A stretch of DNA of 64,000 nucleotides, taken from assembly GCA_020860385.1 (NCBI GenBank), contig JAJBUK010000043.1, positions 1 through 64,000 of the forward strand, in the 5' to 3' direction. Positions 42,397-50,465 of this stretch are shown here, in pieces. The notes beneath the pieces were generated by a model. It saw only the letters and a program-made list of their open reading frames with translations. It was not told where the DNA came from and made no database searches. A program made the translations under genes and the position numbers. Numbering within the stretch: the first letter of the stretch is position 1; each line of letters starts with the position of its first letter. The stretch is from Clostridiales bacterium. GTDB taxonomy: Bacteria; Bacillota; Clostridia; Oscillospirales; Oscillospiraceae.

Positions 42397-43302
42397 ATGA
42401 AGAAGCAGATTTCCTTACTTATCGTGGTGGCGCTGATGGCCGCCCTTTTGGTTGGCTGCGGCCGGGTCGCTGCCGATGAGGACACGCTGGAAGAGGCTGC
42501 ATCCTCGTCGTCCGGTCAGGCAGAGGACGCTTCGGCTGCGTCCTCCAGCGCCGTTTCCGTAGAAGCGGAAGGGGGAGAAGCGTCCGAGGCAGAGCCGGAG
42601 ACGGATGCAGAGCCCTGGCTCACCATTGACAGCACGGATGCCTATGATTCCGCTTACACCTTCTCCGTGCCGGAGGACGGCAGCTATGCATTCACGGTGT
42701 CCAACGCGGATGGCGCGGAGGTCACCTGGGAGGTCTATGTGCTGGAGGAGCCCTTCGAGGATGCGACGCGCTACATCCCCCAGGCCTATGACCCCTGCCT
42801 GACCGAGAGCGGGACGCTGACCCTGACGGCGGACAGCCAGGTCTATTGCATTTGCTCGGTGAACGCATTCACCGGCGACCCCCTGGACGAGGGCAGCAGT
42901 CAGATGCTGGTGTTCCAGACGTTGGAGGAAGTGGCCTCCGGTACGTTCAGCGAAGGGCTGAACGATTCCACCGATACCGCTTCGGAGGGGGTCGCCATCA
43001 CCTCTGAGGATGCCTTTGACAGCTGTTATGCCTTTGAGGCAACGGAGTCCGGCACATACAGCTTTACCATCCAGAACGCAGAGGGCAGCGAGGAGGTCAC
43101 CTGGGAGATTTATGTCCTGGAGAGCGCCTTCGACGAAGCGCCCCGGTACATCCCCCAGGCCCAGGAGCCCAGCCTGACCGGCGAGGGCAGCCTGGAGATC
43201 GCCAGCGGCAGCTGGGTGTACTGCTTCTGCTCGGTCAACGCCTTTACCAGCGACCTGGACGAGGTGACAGGCGTCAGCACCCTGACCTATACGATTCAAT
43301 AA
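42397..43302 (+). CDS. Lipoprotein with two tandem copies of a novel domain
   Basis: A surface lipoprotein of 301 aa. The signal peptide ends in LLVGCG (Cys near 21) and is followed by an acidic Ser/Ala/Glu linker to about residue 75. Two homologous beta-rich units follow (about 78-175 and 205-301). The matched elements are DSTDAYDSAYTF with SEDAFDSCYAF, EVTWEVYVLEEPF with EVTWEIYVLESAF, RYIPQAYDPCLT with RYIPQAQEPSLT, and VYCICSVNAF with VYCFCSVNAF. The function is unknown; ligand binding or cell-wall association is plausible. AGGAGG precedes the ATG, and the gene has its own promoter and terminator. Confidence 0.85.
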   Translation: MKKQISLLIVVALMAALLVGCGRVAADEDTLEEAASSSSGQAEDASAASSSAVSVEAEGGEASEAEPETDAEPWLTIDSTDAYDSAYTFSVPEDGSYAFTVSNADGAEVTWEVYVLEEPFEDATRYIPQAYDPCLTESGTLTLTADSQVYCICSVNAFTGDPLDEGSSQMLVFQTLEEVASGTFSEGLNDSTDTASEGVAITSEDAFDSCYAFEATESGTYSFTIQNAEGSEEVTWEIYVLESAFDEAPRYIPQAQEPSLTGEGSLEIASGSWVYCFCSVNAFTSDLDEVTGVSTLTYTIQ

Positions 43303-43310
43303 CCTGAGAG

Positions 43311-43349
43311 AGGACCCGCTATGGCAGCGACGCTGGGCGGGTCCTTTTT
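43311..43349 (+). terminator. Terminator of the lipoprotein gene
   Basis: AGGACCCGC (43311-43319) pairs with GCGGGTCCT (43337-43345), followed by TTTT. Confidence 0.85.
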
Positions 43350-43485
43350 GCGGCGTCGGAGCGGCAGCTCCTGCGCCCTGTGCGAAAAAACAAGCGAAAA
43401 ATTGGAAGAAGCGGCGGAAAAATAAACAAAAATTTGGACAAAATGCCGCCGGAATGAGGAAAAGTTCCAAACTTATGAAATGACC

Positions 43486-43514
43486 TTTACAGAGCTGGCA
43501 AGCTGTGATAAAAT
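43486..43514 (+). promoter_or_regulatory. Promoter of the esterase-like gene
   Basis: TTTACA (43486-43491), 17 bp, TAAAAT (43509-43514), about 100 bp before the start codon. Confidence 0.55.
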
Positions 43515-43615
43515 AGACATAACGAGTGAATGGGACGGAACCTGCACGGCAAGCCGCCGTGCGCAGCAGGGTCGGTGCGCATGGGCACGCCGGACGAATT
43601 TGGAGGAGCATTTGC

Positions 43616-44374
43616 ATGATTGAGACCTTTACGATTCCGGGCAGTCATCAGGATCGGGAATGTGAGATTCAGGTTTGGCTGCCCAGCGGCTATCATGACG
43701 GGGATGAGTTGTACCCTGTGATGTACTTACTGGATGGCATCAGCGCCTTTACCTGTAAGGATGAGGCGGGCAACGTGACGTCCAGCATCGCATCCTTTAT
43801 GGATAGCTGGGATAAGGAAATGATCGTCGTTTCCATTGGCGGCCCCCGGAATGCAGGGGAGGCCAGCCAGGATTACTGCCCCTTTTCCCGCTTGCAGCAG
43901 GATGGGGTGGAGTTTAGCGGCAAAGGGGACGAGGTCATTCAGTGGATTCTGTACAAGCTGAAGTCAGTCATTGACGAGCGATACCGCACCAACCCCTTCC
44001 GCCTCTGCACCGCCATCGGCGGCTGCGGAATGGGCGGCACCCTGGCGCTGTACGCCCTGGCGAAGTATAACCGCTGGTTCTCCAAGGCGGCCTGCCTGTC
44101 CTGTGATTTCTCTGTAGGGTATGATGAGCTGAGCTGCCTGATCGCAAACAGCTATGTGGATTCCAACACCCGCCTGTTCCTGAGTTGGGGCAGCGACGAG
44201 GGAGAAACACGGGCAAATCTGTCCAAGCAGGTGGGCTGCTCCCTCCAGCTGAACCGGCTGTTCGTGATGCAGGAGTGCAGCGCCTACCCCTACCAGCAGA
44301 GAGGTGGGACTTATTCCAGCGAGAGCTGGACGAAGCAGATTCCGCTTTTCATGCACTATTTGTGGAAGGAATAA
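43616..44374 (+). CDS. Esterase-D-type alpha/beta-hydrolase with a substituted nucleophile
   Basis: A 252-aa protein with an alpha/beta-hydrolase fold related to putative esterases (Esterase D/Fes group). YPVMYLLDGISAF and VVSIGGPRNAG match the early strands, and the predicted nucleophile elbow is AIGGCGMGGTLALYAL. In this family the elbow reads GxSMGG; here the Ser position is Gly, with Cys one residue before. Unless the Cys acts, the protein should be catalytically silent, perhaps a binding or regulatory pseudo-enzyme. TTTGGAGG precedes ATG 43616; 30 tracked codons upstream are dropped. It is monocistronic. Confidence 0.75.
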   Translation: MIETFTIPGSHQDRECEIQVWLPSGYHDGDELYPVMYLLDGISAFTCKDEAGNVTSSIASFMDSWDKEMIVVSIGGPRNAGEASQDYCPFSRLQQDGVEFSGKGDEVIQWILYKLKSVIDERYRTNPFRLCTAIGGCGMGGTLALYALAKYNRWFSKAACLSCDFSVGYDELSCLIANSYVDSNTRLFLSWGSDEGETRANLSKQVGCSLQLNRLFVMQECSAYPYQQRGGTYSSESWTKQIPLFMHYLWKE

Positions 44375-44409
44375 GAAGCACCTCCCCGCCAGGGGAATCA
44401 AAACAAAAA

Positions 44410-44443
44410 AGGGAACCTCTGACACAGCAGTCAGAGGTTCCCT
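44410..44443. terminator. Bidirectional terminator after the esterase-like gene
   Basis: AGGGAACCTCTGAC (44410-44423) and GTCAGAGGTTCCCT (44430-44443) with an A run on one side. It serves the converging DUF624 gene as well. Confidence 0.88.
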
Positions 44444-44468
44444 TTGCGTTTGGATTGCATTTGGGCGC

Positions 44469-45128
44469 TTATTCCTCGTCCTCATCCTCCGGGTATCGGT
44501 CCTCCAGGACGGCGCGCTCCTCCTCGTTCAGATACTTGGGGAAGATACGCTCTAGGAACAGGGAGACCAGCAGCACGGTCAGCACCGGTACGAAGAAGAT
44601 GGGCCACCACCGCTCCAGCACGAAAATCACCAGCTCAACCACCATCAGCACCAGGATGACCGTGGTGGGCAGATGGCGGATGCACAGGGCGAAGGAGGTC
44701 TGGAACAGCTCTTTCAGCCCCAGGTCGAACCGGCCCATGACGGGGAACAGGTAGCAGAACAGCCCCACCGGAATGACCAGGGCCACATAGTAGGCCACGA
44801 ACATGACCACGCCCAGGTCGGAGGTGGCGTTGGCGTGCATCACCGCGTAGCCGTAAAAGATGAGCACCATCACCGGCAGGAAAATCAGGGTGGCCGGGAT
44901 GCCCCGGCGCAGATTCTGCACGAAGGCCTTCCAGTACATCCCGAAGGCTCCGTCCTCCCCGTGGCGGAAGGTCTTGACGACTGTGTAATACAGGGCGGCG
45001 GTGGCGGGGCCTGCGGTGATGACGGGCAGGCTCAGCGCCGCCCAGAACAGGCTCAGCCCCACAAAGTCCACGCATTTGCTGATAAACCGCCAGAATAGGT
45101 TGTCCGGGTTAAACACTTGTCGAAACAT
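44469..45128 (-). CDS. DUF624 (YesL-like) membrane protein
   Basis: A 219-aa membrane protein with about five TM helices and the DUF624 N terminus FRQVFNPDNLFWRFISKCVDFVGLSLFWAALSLPVIT. YesL-like proteins sit in Firmicute carbohydrate ABC transporter operons, with no proven biochemical role. I use ATG 45128 (MFRQVF) instead of the tracked GTG 45143, which has no ribosome site. It lies beside the RpiR regulator at the edge of the sialic acid cluster, so a role linked to sugar import is likely. Confidence 0.87.
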   Translation of the reverse strand: MFRQVFNPDNLFWRFISKCVDFVGLSLFWAALSLPVITAGPATAALYYTVVKTFRHGEDGAFGMYWKAFVQNLRRGIPATLIFLPVMVLIFYGYAVMHANATSDLGVVMFVAYYVALVIPVGLFCYLFPVMGRFDLGLKELFQTSFALCIRHLPTTVILVLMVVELVIFVLERWWPIFFVPVLTVLLVSLFLERIFPKYLNEEERAVLEDRYPEDEDEE

Positions 45129-45173
45129 GACAGTCTGCCTCACTGTAGCGTTGGAATGCGGCCGGTTCGGGTA

Positions 45174-46073
45174 TCAAATGTGCTTCTCTGCCAGCGCCTC
45201 GGCGATGCGTTCCTGGTTTTTGCGGGCGGTCTCCGGGTCCCGGCGGACGAACTCGTTGTAAAGCACGTCCACCACATACAGCTGGGCCATCTCGGCGGGA
45301 ATGCTGCTGAGCTGGAGGGGGCTTTCAAAGGAGCCGCACTGGAGCACCACGTCGGCCCGGGCAGCCCCCGGCGACTTGGAGAACCGGGTGATCAGGATGA
45401 TGCTGGCCCCCCGCTTTTTGGCCAGCCCCATCAGCTCCGTAATGTCCTTCGTGGAGCCGGAATAGGAGAAGAACAGAATGGCGTCCCGCTCCGTCAGCAG
45501 GGCGGCGGTGGTGGCCTGGAGGTGGGAGTCCTGGGAGAAGTGGAACTTGGGGGAGACAGTGGAAAACAGGTGGGCTGCCTGCCAGGACAGAATCAGCGAG
45601 CCGCCCTGACCCATACAGTAGACCCGCTCCGCATTACAAAGCAGGTCCACCGCCCGGTTGATGGCTTCCGGCCGAATCAGGGACATACTCTGCCCGATGG
45701 CGGCGGTCTGCGCCGCATAGAGCTTGCGGCACAGGTCGGAAAGGCTGTCCTCCGGGCGAATGTTCCCCTCCTGCCCCTCCAGGACAGGGGCGACGCTGCC
45801 CTGCTCGGCTACGGTGGCCTTGGCCAAGGCCAGCTTGAAGGCGTTGTAGCCCTTCAGCTTTAGCTGGCGGCAGAACCGGGAGACGGTGGCCTCCGCCACG
45901 CCGCACTCCTCCGCCAGGTCGGAAATGGACATATACTGCACCTCGGTGCAGTGGTTGAGCACATAGTCGGCCACCTTTCGCTCTGCGGCAGTAAAGTGGT
46001 AATAGCCGTTGCCGATATAGGCGAAGATGTTGCCCTCTGCCGGCTGCTGCGATTGCTGCTGCTGGGGTGTCAT
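45174..46073 (-). CDS. MurR/RpiR-family regulator with SIS domain
   Basis: A sugar-phosphate-responsive regulator of 299 aa. The N-terminal HTH_6 domain (about 15-90) contains ISDLAEECGVAEATVSRFCRQL. The SIS domain (about 135-265) has MGQGGSLILSWQA and FFSYSGSTKDI. Such regulators bind amino-sugar or sugar phosphates; in nan/nag clusters GlcNAc-6-P or ManNAc-6-P are typical signals. Repeated palindromes in this cluster (TGAAA-N5-TTTCA) are the likely sites. AGAGGAGG precedes the ATG. The AGE epimerase gene lies upstream on the same strand. Confidence 0.9.
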   Translation of the reverse strand: MTPQQQQSQQPAEGNIFAYIGNGYYHFTAAERKVADYVLNHCTEVQYMSISDLAEECGVAEATVSRFCRQLKLKGYNAFKLALAKATVAEQGSVAPVLEGQEGNIRPEDSLSDLCRKLYAAQTAAIGQSMSLIRPEAINRAVDLLCNAERVYCMGQGGSLILSWQAAHLFSTVSPKFHFSQDSHLQATTAALLTERDAILFFSYSGSTKDITELMGLAKKRGASIILITRFSKSPGAARADVVLQCGSFESPLQLSSIPAEMAQLYVVDVLYNEFVRRDPETARKNQERIAEALAEKHI

Positions 46074-46128
46074 TGCGTTCCTCCTCTGTGATTTGCGTGG
46101 GTTGGTCGTGCCGTCTGAGTGGGGAGCG

Positions 46129-47337
46129 TTACGGTCTGGCTTCGATTTCGTCCATGAGCTTGTCCAGGGTGATCAGGCAGCGGGGCACATGGAAGGGGCC
46201 CTTGAAGGTGCTGCCCTTACAGGCGGGCATGGTGGGCAGACCGTCCCGGCGGAGGTAGCCGTACCACTCGCCATACTCCGGGTCGGCAAAGTGCTGCTCC
46301 ACATAGTCGGCGGTCTTGTTGAACCAGTCCAGATACTGCTCGTCCCCGGTGTCCCGGTAGAACATCATGGAGGCGATCAGAATCTCGTTGTGGGGCCACC
46401 AGAGCTTCATGTCATGCTCGTAGGCCTCCGGCGGGCAGCCCATGCAGTCGATGAAGTACAGCAGGCCGCCGTATTCCTCATCCCAACCGGCGTTGATGGC
46501 GTTGTGGAAGATGTTGCGGGCCACCTGGCGGAGGGAGTCGTCATCGGTGTAGTTGGCCTGCTCCTCCAGGAACCAGCTGCCCTCGATGTCGTGGCCGGGA
46601 TTCACCACCCGTCCGGCGGTGGTATCGGTCTGCAATTCGCCGTGCATCCCCACCGTCTCCAGCACGCACTTCAGCTCCGGCTTGTAGTGGTAATTCAGAA
46701 TCGCGTCCACGCACTCCTGGGCCCGCTGGTCGTAGAGGGCCTTGTTCTCCGGGTCGCAGCGGCGCATGACGGCGGTGACGTTCAGGTAAATCATCGGGTC
46801 GCCGAAGGCCCGGCTGGAGCGGGTCTCCGGGATGGTCTTGGGGCCCAGGCCGGTGGGGTCCTGAATCAGGCCATTATTCAGCTTGTAGACCATGTCATAG
46901 GCCCGGCGGGCCCGCTCTATGCGGACGGTGTCGCCGGTGTTGGCATAGTACTCCGCGTTGGCGATGGTGTAGAAGTTCTCGGAGTGGCAGTACCGGCGCT
47001 GGCGCAGGGGTCTGCCGTCGCCGGTGACGGTGAAGTAGAGCCGCCCTCCGGCGTCATGGTTGACGCAATGCTCCTCCAGGAAGTCCAGGCAGGAGCGGGA
47101 TGCCTCCAGCCATTCGGGCCGCTGGCCGTACTGGGTACACAGGTAGGCGAAGATCCAGCCGCACCGGCCCTGCATCCAGACGCTCTTGTCGGTGGAATAA
47201 ATCTTCCCCGTCCGGTCCAGGCAGGTGTACACGCCGCCGTGCTCCTTGTCCATGCCGTACCGGAGCCAGAAGTCCACGCAGCGCTTTAACTCGTCCCTGA
47301 CCCACTGGTGGCGGGCCTGAAATGCCTGCTTATCCAT
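46129..47337 (-). CDS. AGE-family N-acylglucosamine 2-epimerase
   Basis: This enzyme (402 aa) interconverts N-acetylmannosamine and N-acetylglucosamine. The alpha-toroid fold is marked by GGVYTCLDRTGKIYSTDKSVWMQGRCGW, the catalytic-site His residues in RYCHSENFYTIAN, NPGHDIEGSWFL and MKLWWPHNEILIA. It avoids the ManNAc-6-P route (NanE), as in Bacteroides-type sialic acid use. The product must then be phosphorylated, yet no kinase is present here. Its promoter overlaps a perfect palindrome, so it is probably repressed without inducer. Confidence 0.92.
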   Translation of the reverse strand: MDKQAFQARHQWVRDELKRCVDFWLRYGMDKEHGGVYTCLDRTGKIYSTDKSVWMQGRCGWIFAYLCTQYGQRPEWLEASRSCLDFLEEHCVNHDAGGRLYFTVTGDGRPLRQRRYCHSENFYTIANAEYYANTGDTVRIERARRAYDMVYKLNNGLIQDPTGLGPKTIPETRSSRAFGDPMIYLNVTAVMRRCDPENKALYDQRAQECVDAILNYHYKPELKCVLETVGMHGELQTDTTAGRVVNPGHDIEGSWFLEEQANYTDDDSLRQVARNIFHNAINAGWDEEYGGLLYFIDCMGCPPEAYEHDMKLWWPHNEILIASMMFYRDTGDEQYLDWFNKTADYVEQHFADPEYGEWYGYLRRDGLPTMPACKGSTFKGPFHVPRCLITLDKLMDEIEARP

Positions 47338-47427
47338 AGTTACCTCATCCTTTCTAAACGTGACACAGATGGTTGGAGCCTACTGCCGGACGCCGAACCC
47401 CGCGCAGGCAATCCAGCCATTTTCTTC

Positions 47428-47456
47428 ATTATACCATCGGTGAAAAATTTTTTCAA
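47428..47456 (-). promoter_or_regulatory. AGE epimerase promoter overlapping a TGAAA-N5-TTTCA palindrome
   Basis: On the minus strand TTGAAA (47456-47451), 17 bp and TATAAT (47433-47428). The palindrome TGAAAAATTTTTTCA (47441-47455) covers the -35. Further half or near matches follow at about 47485-47520 (TTGAAAATTTTC and TGAAAATTATTTTTA) towards the nagA promoter. Candidate RpiR operator. Confidence 0.65.
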
Positions 47457-47528
47457 TCATAGTGCAGGAAAGATTTCACCTTTTCTTGAAAATTTTCTCC
47501 ACCGCTGAAAATTATTTTTATTTTCCTC

Positions 47529-47557
47529 TTGCATCTTGGCCCATTTTTGCGTATGAT
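47529..47557 (+). promoter_or_regulatory. Promoter of nagAB
   Basis: TTGCAT (47529-47534), 17 bp, TATGAT (47552-47557), just downstream of the GAAAATTTTC-type repeats, so the divergent units may share control. Confidence 0.65.
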
Positions 47558-47623
47558 ATAGGTACGGACGGCGCGGGGGACTTCCCCACGCCTTACAGAG
47601 AGGAACCGGAAGGAGTGGTTGCC

Positions 47624-48739
47624 ATGCGCATCATCAACGCCAGGGTATTCCTGGACGGCGGCTTTGTGGAGGGCGGCGTTGCGTTCTCTGAGACCATCAC
47701 CGCCGCAGACCCCGCCGTGGCGGGGCCAGGGGAGTTGGACGCCGAAGGCGGCTATGTTATCCCCGGCCTCATCGACATTCATACCCACGCAGCCATGGGG
47801 GCGGATGCCAGCGACGGCGACCCGGAGGGGCTGCGCACCCTGTCCCGGTACTACGCGGCGGGGGGCGTCACCGCCTGGTGCCCCACCACCATGACCCTCA
47901 AAGAGCCGGAGTTGACCCGGGCCATGCACACCATCCGGGACTTTGCCCGCCCCGCCGACGGGGCTAAGGTGGCCGGGGTCAACCTGGAGGGGCCGTTCCT
48001 GAGTTACGCCAAGCGGGGGGCCCAGAACCCGGAGAACCTCCACGCCCCGGATATTGACCTGTTCCAACGGCTCAACGATGCCAGCGGCGGCCTCGTCCGT
48101 CTCGTGACCGTCGCCCCGGAGGAGCCGGGGGCCATCCCCTTCATTCGGGAGGCGTCAAAAGTCGCCACGGTGTCCCTGGGCCACACCACGGCGGACTATG
48201 ATACCGCCATGGCCGCCTATGACGCCGGAGCCAGCCACGCCACCCACCTGTTCAACGCCATGCCCCCGCTGCACCATCGGGAGCCGGGGGTCATCGCCGC
48301 CGCCAGCGACGCCGGGGCCACGGTGGAGTTGATCACTGACGGCCTCCACGTCCATCCGGCCATGGTGCGGCTGACCCACCGGCTGTTCGGGGAGAAGCTG
48401 GTGCTGATTTCCGACTCCCTCCGCTGTGCCGGTATGCCGGACGGGGACTATGTGCTGGGCGGCCAGCCCATCACCATGAAGGGCGGTAAGGCCACCCTCT
48501 CCGGCACTGACACCCTGGCAGGCTCCTCCATCCACCTGATGGACGGGCTGCGCCGGGCCGTCTCTTTCGGGGTACCTCTGGAGGCCGCCGTCACCGCCGC
48601 CACCCTGGCCCCGGCGAAGGTGATTGGCCGGGACGGTGAGATAGGCTCCATCGCGCCGGGGAAGCGGGCCGACCTGGTGGTGCTGGACAGCCAACTGAAT
48701 GTGAAGGCCGTTTACATCAACGGCAAGCGTATCCGCTAA
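47624..48739 (+). CDS. nagA: N-acetylglucosamine-6-phosphate deacetylase
   Basis: This enzyme removes acetate from GlcNAc-6-P to give glucosamine-6-P. Its 371 aa form an amidohydrolase barrel with the metal and active-site motifs IDIHTHAAMG, LEGPFLS, LGHTTADYD, ATHLFNAMPPL, DGLHVHP and ISDSLRCAG; the last replaces the more usual TDA start with SDS but keeps the Asp. The tracked ORF starts 54 codons early; ATG 47624 follows AAGGAG. nagB lies 18 bp downstream. Confidence 0.94.
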   Translation: MRIINARVFLDGGFVEGGVAFSETITAADPAVAGPGELDAEGGYVIPGLIDIHTHAAMGADASDGDPEGLRTLSRYYAAGGVTAWCPTTMTLKEPELTRAMHTIRDFARPADGAKVAGVNLEGPFLSYAKRGAQNPENLHAPDIDLFQRLNDASGGLVRLVTVAPEEPGAIPFIREASKVATVSLGHTTADYDTAMAAYDAGASHATHLFNAMPPLHHREPGVIAAASDAGATVELITDGLHVHPAMVRLTHRLFGEKLVLISDSLRCAGMPDGDYVLGGQPITMKGGKATLSGTDTLAGSSIHLMDGLRRAVSFGVPLEAAVTAATLAPAKVIGRDGEIGSIAPGKRADLVVLDSQLNVKAVYINGKRIR

Positions 48740-48757
48740 AGAAATGAGGAATCTGCT

Positions 48758-49483
48758 ATGAAAATCCTTTCCGCCAGAGACTATGACCACATGAGCCGCC
48801 AGGCGGCCAACATCCTCTCCGCCCAGGTCATTTTGAAGCCCGACTGCGTGCTGGGCCTGGCCACCGGCTCCAGCCCCATCGGCACCTACAGGCAGCTCGT
48901 CGATTGGTACCGGAAGGGGGACATCGACTTTAGCCAGGTGCGCACGGTGAACCTGGACGAGTATGTGGGGCTGGACGCCGCCAACGACCAGAGTTACAGC
49001 TACTTCATGCGTCACCACCTCTTTGACCAGGTCAACATCGACCTGGCCAACACCAATGTCCCCTGCGGCACGAACCTCAATGCGGAAGCGGAATGCGCCC
49101 GCTATGATGCCATCATTCAGGGGATGGGAGGCATCGACCTCCAGCTGCTGGGCCTCGGCCCCAACGGCCACATTGGCTTCAATGAGCCGGACGATTATTT
49201 CCCCAAAAGCACCCACAAGGTGGCCCTGACCGACGCCACCATCCAGGCCAACAAGCGCTTCTTCCAGCGGGAGGAGGACGTGCCCCGGTTTGCCTACACC
49301 ATGGGCGTCAGCGACATTATGCAGGCCCAGCGGGTGGTGATGGTGGTCTCCGGCGCGGGGAAGGCGGACATCGTGAAGCGGGCCTTCTTCGGCCCCATTA
49401 CCCCCCAGGTGCCGGCCTCCATCCTCCAGCTTCACAAGGACTTCATCCTGGTGGCGGACGAAGCCGCCCTGTCCAGGATTTGA
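48758..49483 (+). CDS. nagB: Glucosamine-6-phosphate deaminase
   Basis: This deaminase converts glucosamine-6-P to fructose-6-P and ammonia, the entry into glycolysis. It has 241 aa with LGLATGSSPIGTYRQL, VNLDEYVGL, LLGLGPNGHIGFNEP and the active-site His in KSTHKVALTDA. It is the short Firmicute form, without the allosteric extension of the E. coli enzyme. GAGGAAT precedes the ATG. It is the last gene of the nagAB unit, before a terminator. Confidence 0.95.
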   Translation: MKILSARDYDHMSRQAANILSAQVILKPDCVLGLATGSSPIGTYRQLVDWYRKGDIDFSQVRTVNLDEYVGLDAANDQSYSYFMRHHLFDQVNIDLANTNVPCGTNLNAEAECARYDAIIQGMGGIDLQLLGLGPNGHIGFNEPDDYFPKSTHKVALTDATIQANKRFFQREEDVPRFAYTMGVSDIMQAQRVVMVVSGAGKADIVKRAFFGPITPQVPASILQLHKDFILVADEAALSRI

Positions 49484-49502
49484 GGAACTTCTAAAAAGAG
49501 TG

Positions 49503-49534
49503 CGTCCCCAGGACTATACAAAGTCCTGGGGACG
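49503..49534. terminator. Terminator of nagAB (and of the converging SGNH hydrolase gene)
   Basis: CGTCCCCAGGAC (49503-49514) pairs with GTCCTGGGGACG (49523-49534). There is only a short T-rich stretch downstream. Confidence 0.75.
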
Positions 49535-49543
49535 TATCCTATC

Positions 49544-50191
49544 TCAGCCCTGGGGCATCAGCGTTGGTACCAGTTCTGCCAGCCGGGCGGCCAGCTGGGC
49601 ATGGCCCCGGTTCGTCAGGTGCATAAAGTCGATTTGGTTGAACTCGCAGCCTGCCGCGTCCATAAAGTGGCAGCCTGTCACCTCCGCGGTCTGGGCGAAG
49701 GCGGCGGCCAGCCCCTCCGACTTCTCGGCGCAGCCGGTGCCCATGGCCGGGTCCCGCATCTGCCGCCCAATGGGGGGCGGGGCCACGATGAGGATGTTGG
49801 GGCCGTGGCTGCCCCAGCAGTCCACGCTGATGGCCTTGCGCACCAGCCGCTCCATGCCCAGGCCGATGCAGGCGGCGTTGACGCCCAGACGATCCTTGGT
49901 GTCGTTGGTACCCAGCATGATGATGAGCAGGTCAATGACCTCATGGCTTTTCAGGAGGGCGTACAGCACCGGCATAGCGTCCATGCTCTCGTGGAGGGGG
50001 TCGGGGAACACGGTGGTGCGGCCGGACAGCCCTTCCTCCGTCACCAGGTAGTCCGGCCCCAGTGCGGTCTGGAGGCGGCAGGGCCAGCGTTCCTCCTCAT
50101 TAAACCGTGCGCCGCCGTCGGCGCAGTCAGTGGGGTCGGCGCAGTAGCCGTGGGTGTTGGAGTCGCCCAGACAGAGTATGTGTTTTTTCAT
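49544..50191 (-). CDS. SGNH/GDSL hydrolase
   Basis: A soluble esterase of 215 aa with no signal peptide. The SGNH blocks are complete: GDSNTHG (block I nucleophile), GTND-type Asn in IIMLGTNDTKD and the catalytic DFMHLTNRGH near the end. It is close to aryl/acyl esterases of the clostridial group. In this cluster it could remove O-acetyl groups from sialic acids after import, but this is inferred from position only. I use ATG 50191 (MKKHILC) after GGAGGAAAGG; the tracked start is too far upstream. Confidence 0.88.
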   Translation of the reverse strand: MKKHILCLGDSNTHGYCADPTDCADGGARFNEEERWPCRLQTALGPDYLVTEEGLSGRTTVFPDPLHESMDAMPVLYALLKSHEVIDLLIIMLGTNDTKDRLGVNAACIGLGMERLVRKAISVDCWGSHGPNILIVAPPPIGRQMRDPAMGTGCAEKSEGLAAAFAQTAEVTGCHFMDAAGCEFNQIDFMHLTNRGHAQLAARLAELVPTLMPQG

Positions 50192-50298
50192 GGCGCTCAT
50201 CCTTTCCTCCGCCCCGAGGCGGGGCCGTTTTCTCCCATTCAGTCTACCGTCTGGGCCGGGAAATGTCAAGGGAAAGCGAGCCGGTTCCGCCCGCTGTT

Positions 50299-50341
50299 TG
50301 AAATTTTTTTCAAATTTTCAAAATTCTGAAAATTTCTTTCA
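50299..50341 (+). promoter_or_regulatory. Paired TGAAA-N5-TTTCA operators before the sugar importer operon
   Basis: TGAAATTTTTTTCA (50299-50312, N4 form) and TGAAAATTTCTTTCA (50327-50341) lie just upstream of the -35 box, with TTTTCAAAATTCTGAAAA between them. Nearly the same palindrome covers the AGE epimerase promoter. The likely binder is the RpiR protein of the cluster. Confidence 0.6.
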
Positions 50342-50349
50342 AATACCCC

Positions 50350-50378
50350 TTGACAGGCGGGGAGGATTTATGTATAAT
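50350..50378 (+). promoter_or_regulatory. Consensus promoter of the sugar importer operon
   Basis: TTGACA (50350-50355), 17 bp, TATAAT (50373-50378): perfect boxes. Confidence 0.85.
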
Positions 50379-50465
50379 TTGTTATAAAGGAGTGGCAAGA
50401 CGCTCCTCCCGGCACAGGAAAACGCCTGAGCCAAAAACAACCATTTTAAAAAAGGAGGACACAAC

